DNA of 62,500 nt from Monoplex corrugatus (taxonomy: Eukaryota; Mollusca; Gastropoda; Littorinimorpha; Ranellidae): assembly GCA_030674185.1 (NCBI GenBank), contig CM060306.1:43786983-43849482 (forward strand), given 5' to 3'. Numbering within the stretch: position 1 is the first letter of the stretch; each line of letters opens with the position of its first letter. The notes below the pieces were generated by a model. It made no database searches. It had not been told where the DNA came from and saw nothing but the letters and a program-made list of their open reading frames with translations. Positions 20,380-31,083 of this stretch are shown here, piece after piece. The position numbers and the translations under genes were made by a program.

Positions 20380-20842
20380 CCAGTCGCCGTGGTGTAGTGA
20401 TTAACGCAAGGACTACCGACTGGAAGGTTGTGGGTTCGAATCCCCATCAGTCCCTTCAAAAATGCACTGTTGTGGGATTTTTCGGGACTAACCGGCTCCT
20501 TCCCAGAGTTGGGAGTGCTATGGGCTCATTGGGAAAACTGGGACCACACAGTCGAGTCTCATCCACTTCACGGATGTGTCATCGAGGGTGTTGCTTAAAT
20601 CTTCTGACTAGCACTGCAGGTGTCTGTATCTTGACGCCAGGATATATTATGACAGTAAGCGTAGAGTACAGCCCTGTCATGCAGTCTCAATCCTAGATGG
20701 AACTCCATAGCATCATGACTATCATCCTCATCGACATCATCATCATCATCGCATTGTAAAAAACAAACAAACACACACACACAAAAAAACAAAAAAAACT
20801 GTGCCAACTTCTTGGCCATTAAGATGGCGTAGAAAATGGGAC
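20380..20842 (+). mobile_element. tRNA-derived SINE, family B, copy 1
   Basis: The head CAGTCGCCGTGGTGTAGTG has a tRNA A box; the B box GGTTCGAATCC is at 20433-20443. A roughly 300-bp body follows, then (CAT)n, an A-rich stretch and the tail GCCATTAAGATGGCGTAGAA. A second copy lies inverted at 56424-56852 with the same order of parts, including the tail, which fixes both ends. Such heads are RNA polymerase III promoters; mobilisation relies on a partner LINE. Confidence 0.92.
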
Positions 20843-21019
20843 AAAACAAAGGTGAGCACAAAGGTAACCTCCCCGAGTGCGATGATCCTAAAATAAACAA
20901 TATTCTCTGTCATGCACACGATTCCTAGAGCCGCAGTCCACAAGGTTGTCAGAGGTCTTTGTCGTCCTCGAGGGTCACCCCGTCGGAATGACTAGCTAGC
21001 GATCTCATGGCCTATGTCG

Positions 21020-21235
21020 GCCTCTCCTTTAATTCTTACAGGTTTTGCCGGATTAATGAATAACTTAATCCTCAATAATTATAGCATGAAAATCAGCGTG
21101 TCCAAAACAGAGGTTATGAAGGTGAGCGGAAGCCCAGGCAAGCTGGAATTACGGGTCAACAACATGGAACTGAAACAAGTTAAAGAATCCAGATATTTAG
21201 GAAGCATCTTTATACAGAATGGCAGCATAGATATA
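21020..21235 (+). mobile_element. LINE fragment, left part, interrupted by Tc1
   Basis: Decayed reverse transcriptase thumb: MKISVSKTEVMKVSG, then KQVKESRYLGSIF and QNGSID. The frame stops exactly at the Tc1 insertion and resumes at 22844. Confidence 0.85.
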
Positions 21236-22843
21236 CTACACGTCATTATTGAAGGGCCAGGAACGTTTTTGAGTCAATTTTGAAAGGAGAAATAACCTAT
21301 TTTCTCTTACTCTTTCTCCAATTCGTTGCCGTAACTGAATGGATAAGAGCTCAGACACATTGCAGTTTCCTTTTGGCACGTTTTGGGGATTTGCCGATTT
21401 GCAATGGGCGGCCCAAGGAAGACAATTTCCACACGAAATTGTCGAATCTTCAGCAGGGTCTCTCTGACGACGCAGGCAAGGTAGCGACAAAATTCGCTTT
21501 GCACGTGCAAGGCAAGCCCTTTTTGAACACTACTCCAGCCAAAGTTGCCCGCAGACGAGGATAAAAAGGACCCGTTCTTGGTTCGTTTTAACCATGCTTG
21601 CAAGACGACGGATGACGGATGAGCAGCGGGGGAGAGCCCTCGCTCTGCTTGATGAAGGCCTAGCGCAGCGGGAAGTTGCTAGACGACTTGAAGTGTCGCA
21701 TTCCACAATCCAGAGACTGCTGGAGCGCTTCAATGAGACTGGAGCAGTCCAGGAAAAGGCGTCACACGGGTCGACCCAGAGTAATGACAAGACAGCAAGA
21801 CCGCTACCTTGCCCTCTCCGTCCTGAGGGAAAGGGCATCCACTGCGGTGACCTTGATGGGTCAGCTGAGGGACGCAACAGGTGCTAACATCAGCTGCAGC
21901 ACGGTGAGAAGACGGCTACATGAGGCAAACTTGAGGTCACGGAGACCGGCCGTCCGACCCGTGCTGTCACCGGTCAACAGAGTGCGCCGCATGACCTGGG
22001 CCAGGGAGCACGTGACCTGGACAAGGCAACAGTGGGCCCGGGTCTTGTTTTCGGATGAGTCCAGGTTCACCCTGACCTTTAACGATGGCCGGGCTCGGGT
22101 GTGGCGACGTCAAGGGAGAGGTTCGCTGACGCCACTGTCCAAGAGCATAACCGGTACGGCGGCGGGTCAGTGATGGTGTGGGGTTGCATGAGCCGTGGTA
22201 CCCGGACCCCCCTGCTCCCCATTGACGGCATCCTGAACGGGGTCCGGTACCGGGACGAGGTTCTGGCGGCCGTGGCACTGCCTGCGCTTGTGGACCTTGG
22301 TCAAGGCGCCATCTTCCAGGACGACAATGCACCTGCGCATCGAGCACGCCTTGTGACCGACTTCCTGGAGCAGCATGAAGTCGTCCGTATGGCCTGGCCA
22401 GCGTGCTCACCTGACCTGAACCCAATTGAACACCTCTGGGATGTGCTCGGGAGGCGCATCAGGGACAACCACCCCCCACCGGGCACCCTGGCCAGGCTGG
22501 TCGACATCCTGCAGATCGAGTGGGCGGCCATCCCTCAGGACACACTCCGTACCCTTGTGGGGTCGATGCATCGGCGCTGTGAAGCATGCATCCAGGCTCG
22601 GGGCGGACACACGCGATATTGAAAACAGATTGGCCAAATCTGACACTTTCTGTTTTTTGAAAAGGGGGGATGTTCCTTTAAATGCATGTGCTGTTCACTA
22701 ATGGGTCATTGTGCTAATTTCTTTTTCCAAAACAGGTGTGGAAATGATGAAATAAAACATAGAATCAATTCTAAACATTGTCAATTATTTCAACTTAAAA
22801 TTAGAGAGGAAGGAAGAAGTGGCCCTTAAATTATGATTAGGAG
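21236..22843 (+). mobile_element. Tc1-like DNA transposon, copy 1
   Basis: 1608 bp, flanked by TA dinucleotides (21234-21235 and 22844-22845). The imperfect terminal inverted repeats begin CTACACGTCATTATTGAAGG at the left and CTCCTAATCATAATTTAAGG on the opposite strand at the right. It carries one transposase gene. It is inserted inside a LINE remnant whose coding frame flanks both sides. A near-identical copy lies at 34440-36052. Confidence 0.95.
21594..22623 (+). pseudogene. Tc1-type transposase, two frameshifts
   Basis: Cut-and-paste transposase with N-terminal HTH (MTDEQRGRALALLDEGLAQ, then REVARRLEVSHSTIQRLL), GRPR AT-hook-like motif, and DDE catalytic domain: FSDESRF near 22050, QDDNAPAH near 22317, SPDLNPIEHLW near 22410, spacing DD34E. 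An extra A in the run near 21755 shifts the frame and a missing G near 22112 restores it, so the middle third is out of frame. Copy 2 has neither lesion. Original length about 343 residues, normal for the family. Confidence 0.93.
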
Positions 22844-23363
22844 TATAGATAAATGGACACAAAAGTACAGAAAGCAAATGCAGTGACTTAATCAGTTAGC
22901 CCCTCTACTATCACATCCACACATATCTAAGGATACAAAACGTCAACTAATGAGTTTTATTTTTATACCAACACTTTGTTATCAGTGCCAGACATAGATA
23001 CTTAACCAAAGACATAAAAGCAAAATAACAGCTCGAAAAATGAGGTATCTCAGAAAGACAATGAATGCCACACGTCCAGACAAGATCAGAAATGAAGTCA
23101 TTGGAGACACCGTGGGGACTGTGCCATGTCTAGAATACATAGAAAAACAGAGGCTGAAATGGTTCGGTCACCTCATGGGGCTTCCAAGCGAACAACCAGC
23201 ATACAAAGCTTTTAACATGAAAAGGTATGGGTCTAAAGGAAGGGGAAGTCCTAGGAAAACATGGATACGATGTGTGAAAGAAACAACCGAAAGAATCACC
23301 TACTATGGCAGACGCTACCCATCTGGCCCACGTCTGAAAACTGCATTCTACCTCGATGCTTAA
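22844..23363 (+). mobile_element. LINE fragment, right part
   Basis: Continues the interrupted LINE: KWTQKYRKQMQ, LAPLLSHPHISKDTKRQL, then an open stretch 23040-23363 with LRKTMNATRPDKIRNE, QRLKWFGHLMGLP and GRGSPRKTW. This is the C-terminal region of an RTE-type ORF2, different in sequence from the element at 50805. Followed by an A-rich tail to about 23402. Confidence 0.88.
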
Positions 23364-23410
23364 CGGCACAAGGGTACAAAAATAAAAAATAAAAAAAATA
23401 AAGTAACGAC

Positions 23411-23603
23411 TGAACCCTTTGACTCCCGCACCCTGTCCACCAGCATCCTGCACCGTCAAGCATATGAACAAAGCAAAATCTTAACAATTCGACTCCCTCA
23501 CCTTATCCACCAGCTTCCTGCAGGAAGCTGGTGGATAAGGTGAGGGAGTCAAAGGGTTAAGCTTTTGCTGTTGGTAGATAGGGTGCGGGAGTCGAAGAAT
23601 TAA
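23411..23603. mobile_element. hairpin MITE, full nested copy (piggyBac-like TTAA ends)
   Basis: The core 23481-23560 is 80 bp, flanked by TTAA at each end, and contains a perfect 60-bp palindrome (23491-23550, arms of 30 bases meeting at CTTCCTGCAGGAAG). Outside it are a second pair of inverted arms, CCCTTTGACTCCCGCACCC at left and its complement GGGTGCGGGAGTCGAAG at right. Related copies: 37921-38106, 56085-56243, 60496-60594. Assignment to piggyBac rests on TTAA plus the CCCTTTG terminus and is inference. Confidence 0.75.
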
Positions 23604-23799
23604 TACCTCGAAACAATGTTGAGATGAATAAAAACAGAGGGTTGCTTGGTGAATGATATTGTAGGTACGTGGCGACAGTGAGATGTTATTCGTAGGCTAT
23701 AATTATGTTGTCGACCAAGAACGTTTGAAATTTTTTCTTCGTCTCTTTGATTTTTGGTTGTTTATTAGCGATTTTTTAAGATTTGTTTTGAGTTGTTTT

Positions 23800-24000
23800 G
23801 GTGTGAGCGTGTATGTGTGTGGGTGTGCATGTGCGTGCGCGTGTGTGTCACGGGCGTGTGTGTGTTTGTGTGTGTGTGCGTGCGTGTGTATGTGTGTATG
23901 CGAGTGCCCGGGTGTGTGCATGAGCGCACGCGCGTTTTTTGTATGTATGCATGTGCGTGCATGCGTGTGTGCGTATGTGTGAATGTGTGTGCGTGCTGTA
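23800..24000. repeat. (GT)n-rich degenerate microsatellite
   Basis: GTGTGC/GTAT-rich tract. Confidence 0.9.
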
Positions 24001-24159
24001 AGCGTTCTGATTTTTCTCGGATACATGTATGTACATTTCTTGTTCCCACACACTGTGAAGGCGGTATGTTGTTGCACAGTCTGCATACTCGGTGGTCATG
24101 TATACTGGATGTTGTCATAAGTCACCGGGGACTGACATGACTAACTGAAATATGCATAT

Positions 24160-24305
24160 TACATATTCTGTGTGCCTACGCACATGAAGGGGACTTCATA
24201 TTTAATATTCTGTGTCCATGCACATGAAGGTGATTTCATGTTTAATATTCTGTGTGCCTGTCCACATGAAGAGGATTTCATATTTGATATTCTGTGTGCC
24301 TATAC
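24160..24305. repeat. ~60-bp tandem repeat, about 2.5 units
   Basis: ATTCTGTGTGCCTA, CACATGAAGG and TTCATATTTA repeat at roughly 24168, 24220 and 24250, ending at 24300. Confidence 0.85.
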
Positions 24306-25085
24306 TGAAAGAGCCCCCGGCATCCCCACTGGAGAATTTTGATCGTGGACTTTCCGGTTTAGAATAATTTATGAATTGTTTGCTTGTCACCCTCTGTGTG
24401 CCACAAATCTCATTTGAAGCTACATGTAGTTGAATGACACGGGGACGTTGTTCAGCTCTGAAAGCTCACAGTCTGCGTGGTGTAGCATATCTCAGAGTCA
24501 GTAAGATGAGAGTTAGTTGCCTGTATACCCCCCGTGGAGATGCCGTGGGAGCTTTTTCAATATACATGTAAACAGTATCCCCACCTTCTGGAAATTGTGT
24601 TTAAAATTCCCTCTTTTCTGTCTCTCTCTTTGTTTCTTTCTCTTTCTTTCTTCTGCCTTTGCTTTCTGTCATTTCTTCCTATGGTTTTCTGCCTTGCTGG
24701 TCCATTCGCCTGTGTGTGTTCGATAAAGTCTGACGTCCTTTGTCTTGGTATTGACAACTGGGTACATGTATTATGTGCATTTTTGGTTCTAGGCAAATGA
24801 GATATTCGGATGCAATTTTAGGTAATTTTGGCCCGTTTTGTATCTGTTTTAGTGTCCTTAGGTATGTTAAAATTTACATTCAGACATGTTTTTTCAATCC
24901 CTTATGTGATAAATTGAACGGAGTGGTCAACGCGAGGGGCATCTCCTAAGATTATGTGCGCGAATGCATTGATATGTCTACTTAATTTTCTTTTTCCTAT
25001 TGAAGTGTTGTGTATGTTTTGAAACGGCTATAGCCCTGATATGGCTCTACACAGTCGGCTGGGCTTTAAACAAAAATACAGTACT
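24305..25085 (+). repeat. dispersed repeat family C, copy 1 (unknown type)
   Basis: 24525-25080 matches 29575-30145 over its length: GTATCCCCACCTTCTGGAAA, ATTTCTTC, CTGGTCCATTCGCCTG, GTGTGTTCGATAAAG, then GATAAATTG, GGAGTGGTCAAC and CGGCTGGGCTTTAAA at the end. An inverted piece of its start (GAGCCCCCGGCATCCCCACT) lies at 24310-24330. No coding. It could be a SINE, an LTR or a LINE 3' UTR. Confidence 0.75.
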
Positions 25086-26450
25086 AGTTGCCTGTCTCTC
25101 TCTCTATTCATGTCTATGCTGAGGCGGGATGTTCAGGTTACCTAGCGAGTTATTTGTCGCGTGTTTGTTGGTTCGTTTGCATGTGGGTCGGTCAGTCAGT
25201 ACCGTCCGTTTGCGTCAATGTGACAGATGTAAGTTGCCTAGCGACACCTATCCTTTGGTGTTCCATCAAAAATGTTTCAATCTTTCATGGCGGCAGGGGG
25301 TGTAGTTGTGTGGGTGTTCCGTGTGTGGGTGTGGGTTGGTCTGAGTAGTTTTTCTTCTGATTGTTTTTGTGAAATAGTTCTTGTCACTCAGATTTTGTTT
25401 TAAAGTGCTCTGAGTACAAACTGCATTTTTATGAGAAGACTAAAACAATAATATATAAACGAATAAATGAAGAAATAGATAAAAACCTTATTTTATACCT
25501 CTCGACCTGTCCTCTCTATCTGTGTGTCTCTATGTCTGTCTGTCTTTCTCTCTCAAAAATTGTATTTTTAGAAAAATGTAAACAACACGGTAAAATTCAA
25601 ACCGATTCTTATTTCAGCCATAGTCGATGAATAGAAGGCATTGAAAACTTATCTCGTTTTACTAATAATCTTTTGGACCCTTCATAAGCTTTTTCTCAGA
25701 TATATGGATACTGTATACGGCTGGCTCTTCCCCCCCCCCCCCCCCCCCCCCCAATCAAACACATTAGATGGATGGCTTGTGTACTTGTCTATCTATGGCA
25801 GGAAGTCCGAACCGGCACGTCTCTATTGAGCAATGGTCGATTTTTCTGTTTCCAGGGCTTCTGTGGTTTTTCTCTTTGTTAGGTCTGATTTTTCAGTGGC
25901 CGGAATGTTGATGTTTTCCCATGAAACCTAGATGTATTATTTCTTTAGTTTTTTTAAACTTGATTTTTAAGGGGCTTGTCCAACTTATAAACTGCCTACT
26001 GGCGTTGACCTCAAGCCACTCGATCTAGCTCCTCAGCACACAACTAACCCCAGGTTCATTCAGTAGAGGTCTCAGTGCCAATAAGCCCACAAGAACCAAT
26101 GATTCCATGTCGTCGTGGAGCCACTCACCAAGAGGAGACCCTGCAATACTACTGTGTCACTTTGCAAAAGCCTAAACCTACTTTGTATGTGTATCACGCA
26201 GAGCATCGAAATACGCAAGTTAAGATTGTAGGAGTCATAGCATTATCCGTTGTCTTTGGAAAACAAGAAACCATCCAGCAACATACCGCCCGCACAGTGT
26301 GGGCAAAACACTGTTCATAAGACTATACACGCTTTGGAAAAAGATCAGAATGCTTAAAAAAAAAGAAAGAAAATGAAAAGAAAAGAAAAGAAAAGAAAAG
26401 AAAGACAAAAAGAAAAATAACACTCAACCACCGTCCATTCTGCTAACCCT
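25085..26450. other. no gene seen; polyC and GAAAA runs
   Basis: Mostly unique sequence. PolyC of about 22 bases lies at 25731-25752, and an AAAAG repeat at 26360-26405. No exon recognised on either strand. Confidence 0.5.
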
Positions 26451-26454
26451 GGGA

Positions 26455-28045
26455 GAAGGGTGTGTGATCCCTGACCCAAGCCCTCACTCTCCCTCCCTCC
26501 CTGTCTGTCTGTCTGGTGTAATCCCTGACCCAAGCCCTCACTCTCCCCTCCCTCAGTCTGGTGTAATCCCTGACCCAAGCCCTCACTCTCCCTCCCTCCC
26601 TGTCAGTCTGTCTGGTGTAATCCCTGACCCAAGCCGTCACTCTCCCCTCCCTCACTGTCTGTCTGGTGTGATCCCTGACCCAAGCCCTCACTCTCCCTCC
26701 CTCCCTGTCTGTCTGTCTGGTGTGATCCCTGACCCAAGCCCTCACTCTCCCTCCCTCCCTGTCTGTCTGGTATAATCCCTGACCCAAGCTGTCACTCTCC
26801 GTCCCTCAGTCTGGTGTAATCCCTGACCCAAGCCCTCACTCTCCCTCCCTCTCTCTCTGTCTGGTGTCATCCCTGACCCAAGCCCTCACTCTCCCTCCCT
26901 CTCTCTCTGTCTGGTGTCATCCCTGACCCAAGCCGTCACTCTCCCTCCCTCTCTCTCTGTCTGGTGTGATCCCTGACCCAAGCCCTCACTCTCCCTCCGT
27001 CTGGTGTGATCCATGACCCAAGCCGTCACTCTCCCCTCCCTCACTGTCTTATCTGGTGTGATCCCTGACCCAAGCCCTCACTCTCTCTCCCTCCCTGTCT
27101 GTCTGGTGTGATCCCTGACCCAAGCTGTCACTCTCCCTCCCTCAGTCTGGTGTAATCCCTGACCCACGCCCTCACTCTCCCTCCCTCCCTGTCTGTCTGG
27201 TGTGATCCCTGACCCACGCCCTCACTCTCCCTCCCTCCCTGTCTTGTCTGGTGTGATCCCTGACCCAAGCCCTCACTCTCCCTCCCTGTCTGTCTGGTGT
27301 GATCCCTGACCCAAGCCCTCACTCTCCCTCCCTCTCTCTCTGTCTTCTGTGATCCATGACCCAAGCCATCACTCTCCCTCCCTCAGTCTGGTGTAAACAC
27401 TGACCCAAGTCGTCTCCCTCCCTCTCTCTGTCTGGTGTGATCCCTGACCCAAGCCGTCACTCTCCCTCCCTCTCTCTCTGTCTGGTGTGATCCCTGACCC
27501 AAGTTGTCACTCTCCCTCGCTCAGTCTGGTGTAAACCCTGACCCAAGCCGTCACTCTCCCTCCCTCTCTCTGTGTCTGGTGTGATCCCTGACCCAAGCCA
27601 TCACTCTCCCTCCCTCTCTCTGTGTCTGGTGTGATCCCTGACCCAAGCCATCACTCTCCCTCCCTCTCTCTGTGTCTGGTGTGATCCCTGACCCAAGCCG
27701 TCACTCTCCCTCCCTCTCTCTGTGTCTGGTGTGATCCCTGACCCAAGCCGTCACTCTCCCTCCTTCTGTCTGTCTGGTGTGATCCCTGACCCAAGCCGTC
27801 ACTCTCCCTCAGTCTGGTGTAAACCCTGACCCAAGCCCTCACTCTCCCTCCCTGACCCAAGCCGTCACTCTCCCTCCCTCTCTCTGTGTCTGGTGTGATC
27901 CCTGACCCAAGCCGTCACTCTCCCTCCCTCTCTCTCTGTCCGGTGTGATCCCTGACTCAAGCCGTCACTATCCCTCCCTCTCTGTCCGGTGTGATCCCTG
28001 ACCCAAGCCGTCACTCTCCCTCCCTCTCTTTCTGTCCGTCTCTCT
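26455..28045. repeat. ~50-bp minisatellite, about 32 units
   Basis: Unit GTGTGATCCCTGACCCAAGC, CGTCACTCTCCCTCCCTC, then TCTCTGTCTG. Variants at GTAATCC/GTGATCC and CCCTC/CGTC occur in blocks, which suggests higher-order turnover. Several repeat-derived ORFs are artefacts. Confidence 0.97.
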
Positions 28046-28640
28046 TTCACACACACAGAGGATGCAGTGTTGGGAGTTAATTTGTGCACTGATCAACAAC
28101 AAAACTGCAGAATGACGAATCTTACAGCTATCAACATGACCCAATAACTATCATGCCAGCCAGCTTTCCTCTCTATTACCTTACCTCTGTACAGAATGAT
28201 AGTGTCTGACTGTGTGTATATATATAATACATATGATGATGATGAATGATGAGGGCATTTATTTTGTACAGATCAATACGCTGTTGTCTGATAAATGGTT
28301 CTCAGTATGAATTATGCACGTTATTTAGACATCCCGGCATGTGTATGTGTGTGTGTGCACGTTGTGATGTGCGTGTGTGATTGTGTATGTGTGTGTGTAG
28401 TGTGCGTATGTTTTTCTCTCGCTCTTTCTCTCTGCGCATACGTGCACGCACCTGTATGTTTTATGTGTGTGTTTGTGTGTGAGTGTGCGTGTGTATGCAT
28501 GCATATGTCGTTTTTATGTTCGTCTGTCCGTCTATGTCTCCTTGTGTTTGCATGAGTGTGTATCTATCATTTATGCACACTGAAGACAGTAAATTGACTT
28601 TTTTTTAAAGAAATGAAAATGAAGCGTACATGGTTTCATT
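28046..28640. other. no gene seen; GT-rich stretch
   Basis: Unique sequence with a GATGAT run near 28235 and a degenerate GT tract 28340-28500. Confidence 0.5.
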
Positions 28641-28920
28641 AAAACAAGAAACTCACTTGCTTACTGCCCGTTCTGTGGCAATTAGGGCAGCAACGAACAC
28701 TCACGTCTATTTTGTGTCCGTCTCTTTATAATACTCCACGTGTGTTTCAGCGCCTTGCGGTCTCCTAATGTTTGTCGCCGGATTCTCTTGGATCTTCCTC
28801 TTTTACGTCTTCTTTCTTGTGTCCAGTGACGGGCAGTCCGGGTGATGTTATCCTGATCTATTCGGATGATGTGCCTAAATCCATCTCCATCCTCTTTTCA
28901 TGATGATAATCTCCATACTC
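28640..28920 (-). mobile_element. LINE 3'-end fragment
   Basis: The minus strand gives a decayed ORF2 C-terminus: HHPNRSG, HHPDCPSLDTRKK, KRKIQENPA and ALIATERAVSK. This matches the layout RW.GH.LRM...IT RTA..WTP.G.RKRGRP....QDR..W...V.AL.AT of RTE/Jockey elements. Several stops. Confidence 0.6.
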
Positions 28921-28959
28921 TCTTGGCTGCATTGGGCAAGTAAGTATTGGTTAGAGATG

Positions 28960-29400
28960 GTGCCGAGCCAGAGGGTTTGTATGATTCTCCAGAGGTTCTT
29001 TATGTCGAATGTCAATAGCTTAGGTAAGGTCACTTTCTGTTATAGTCCAGCATTATGAGCCATTGGCTGAGGAGAGAGAGGGTGGGAGATGTACTTGCAG
29101 CGACAAGGGACAGATACATATGGGGGGGCCATGATTGCCAAACGCCATGCAGCAGGGCACATGATGATGATGATGATGATGATGATTATGAGCCGTAAAG
29201 TGGGATGGAAAGAAGAGGTTCTTTGTGTGGATGGTCGATTGATAGTTTGGGTATGGTCACTTTCTGTCATCGTCCAGCACTGTGAGCCGTAAAGTGGGAT
29301 GGAAAGAAGAGGTTCTTTGTGTGGCTGGTCGATTGATAGTTTGGGTGAGATCTCTTTCTGCCATCCTCCAGCACAGTGAGCCATAAAGTGTGATGCAAAG
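28960..29400. repeat. ~95-bp tandem repeat with an RTE 3' end at its core
   Basis: GTTCTTTGTGTGGATGGTCG, GATAGTTTGGGT and GGTCACTTTCTGTCATCGTC recur at about 29030, 29240 and 29330. 29065-29185 is the 3' end of the RTE element family on the plus strand (GGAGATGTACTTGCAGCGAC ... GCACATGATGATGATG), recognisable from 53880-53985. Confidence 0.75.
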
Positions 29401-29574
29401 GACTCAGCTCTGGTACAGTCTCTGCTCTTCTGTTGCTGTTTCTGTTGCAAAAGCTTTTAATCTGAGACTAGACTGTTAGCCCTGTGCTCCACACTCAACC
29501 CAGAGATCCAGTAGATTCCGTCTTAGACCATATTATGTATGTCTTGGACCACCTGTTAAACAGGTAACCCCTCC

Positions 29575-30150
29575 TCCCACTTGTGGGGACGCCGGGGGCT
29601 CTTTCAGTATGAATAGTATCCCCACCTTCTGGAAATTCTCTGCTAGCAATTTCCTCTTTTCTGTCACTCTCTTTGTTTCTGCTTTGTACCTTTGCTTTCT
29701 GTCATTTCTTCATATCATTTTCTACCTTAATGGTCCATTCACCTGTTTGTGTTCGATAAAGTTCTACTTACTTTTTCTTAGGATTGATAATTGGGTACAT
29801 GTATTAAGTGCATCTTTGGCTCTAGGGAGGTGAGACATGCGGAAGCAATTTTAGGTAATTTATACCAGTTTTATGTACGTATTGGTGTCCTTAAATTTGT
29901 ATTCAGGTGTGTTTCTTAAATCCCCTATGCGATAAATTGGACGGAGTGGTCAACACCAGGGGCATGTCCTTAGATTATGCGCCCGAATGCATTAAGGGCG
30001 GTTACCGGCTTTGTGAACAGCTAAGGGTTAATATGTGTACTTAATTTTCTTTTCTTTTTCTCCCCCTGTTGAAGTTGTGTATGTTTTGAAGCGGTTGAAG
30101 CCCTGATATTATCTACGCAGTTGGCTGGGCTTTAAAAAACAAAACAAAAA
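29575..30150 (+). repeat. dispersed repeat family C, copy 2
   Basis: Same order of motifs as 24525-25080. It starts CTTGTGGGGACGCCGGGGGC and ends TTGGCTGGGCTTTAAA plus an A-rich run. Copies share much of their length but carry indels. Confidence 0.78.
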
Positions 30151-30164
30151 AACAGGTGCCTGAG

Positions 30165-30480
30165 GGATTGCCAGCACATTGTGGTCGTGGAGCTTGACTG
30201 CCCAAGTGACTCCTAGAATTATGCCGACGGGAGCTTCATACTGATTGAGTTCAATCCCAACCCGCAACATAAAATAGTGAACAGTTGCTTGCTCATCTTA
30301 ATGTTTCCATCATTCTGGTGGTGTCAGCTTAGTGTTGCAAAGGTCCCTCTTCTCCTCAACCTCCCCCCCCCCCCCCCATATCAAGACCTTGCCAGTGCAT
30401 AGGATTTCGTGCAGGCTCTAAGAGTCTGCTATAGAATTGCTGGCAGATTTGGGTGGAGTCTGCCATAGAATTACTGCATA
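30165..30480 (+). repeat. dispersed repeat family D, copy 1
   Basis: GAGTTCAATCC, GCTGCTCAT/GCTTGCTCAT, TCTGG(T/C)GGTGTCAGCTTAG, AAGACCTTGCCAG and GCAGGCTC recur at 39240-39480. GAGTTCAATCC resembles a Pol III B box, so a SINE is possible. Confidence 0.6.
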
Positions 30481-30539
30481 TGCATATATATATATACATA
30501 TATCTATATGTATATATATATGCATATATAAATGTATAT

Positions 30540-30563
30540 ATATATATATATAGTCTAAATATA
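30540..30563. repeat. TATAGTCTAAATATA flank, copy 1
   Basis: TATAGTCTAAATATA lies immediately outside the Tigger left end. An inverted copy follows the right end (34418-34432) and a direct copy follows Tc1 copy 2 (36053-36068). Confidence 0.7.
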
Positions 30564-31083
30564 CAGTCTACTTCGTTTATAACGTCGCCGGATATAACGT
30601 CACCCAAAGACCGGTCCTGGCCCAATTCCTTCTTTCCAAGACTATTTTAACCTCGGATATAACGTCACCCTGTTATAACGTCACTCATTTTCTCAACACA
30701 AAGGAATGAATCTCCCCCCCCCCCTTTCCCGTCCCCCTCCCCTCTTCTTTCTCCATTTAGCCGTACCACTCCCCGTCTTTGTCTTTCTGTCCTGTACTAG
30801 TGGGCCTGGGGGCTCAACAGAATAGCTGAAAGTTTGCATTTTGTAGTTAAAGCAAAATATTTTGACCATGTGTAGGGGACCTAATGGTGACCTTAATTTC
30901 TGCGAGAGGCAAGGTCGACAGTTTCATTGTCACGAGAGTCAAATAACATGTTTTTACATTGTCACTAAGAAAAAAATGAAATTATTCATTCCTCTCCCAT
31001 TGAAACGGCCAACTTCATTGTAACATAGTGATATACGCCACAGACTCAGTTTACTGATACTGATTCTGATTTCTGAATCCAGG

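Noticed and set aside
20380..20460. Possible functional tRNA gene
   Set aside because: It is the head of a SINE: no complete cloverleaf or acceptor stem, and a second copy shares the whole body. The same holds for 14838-14910 and 36328-36400.
26443..28089. Repeated Trp/Arg/Asp-rich ORFs in the 50-bp array
   Set aside because: Open frames change between strands and units; the array shows no selection for coding.
29040..29450. 136-codon minus-strand ORF
   Set aside because: It crosses an RTE 3' fragment and a GAT run, antisense to the element, with no domain.
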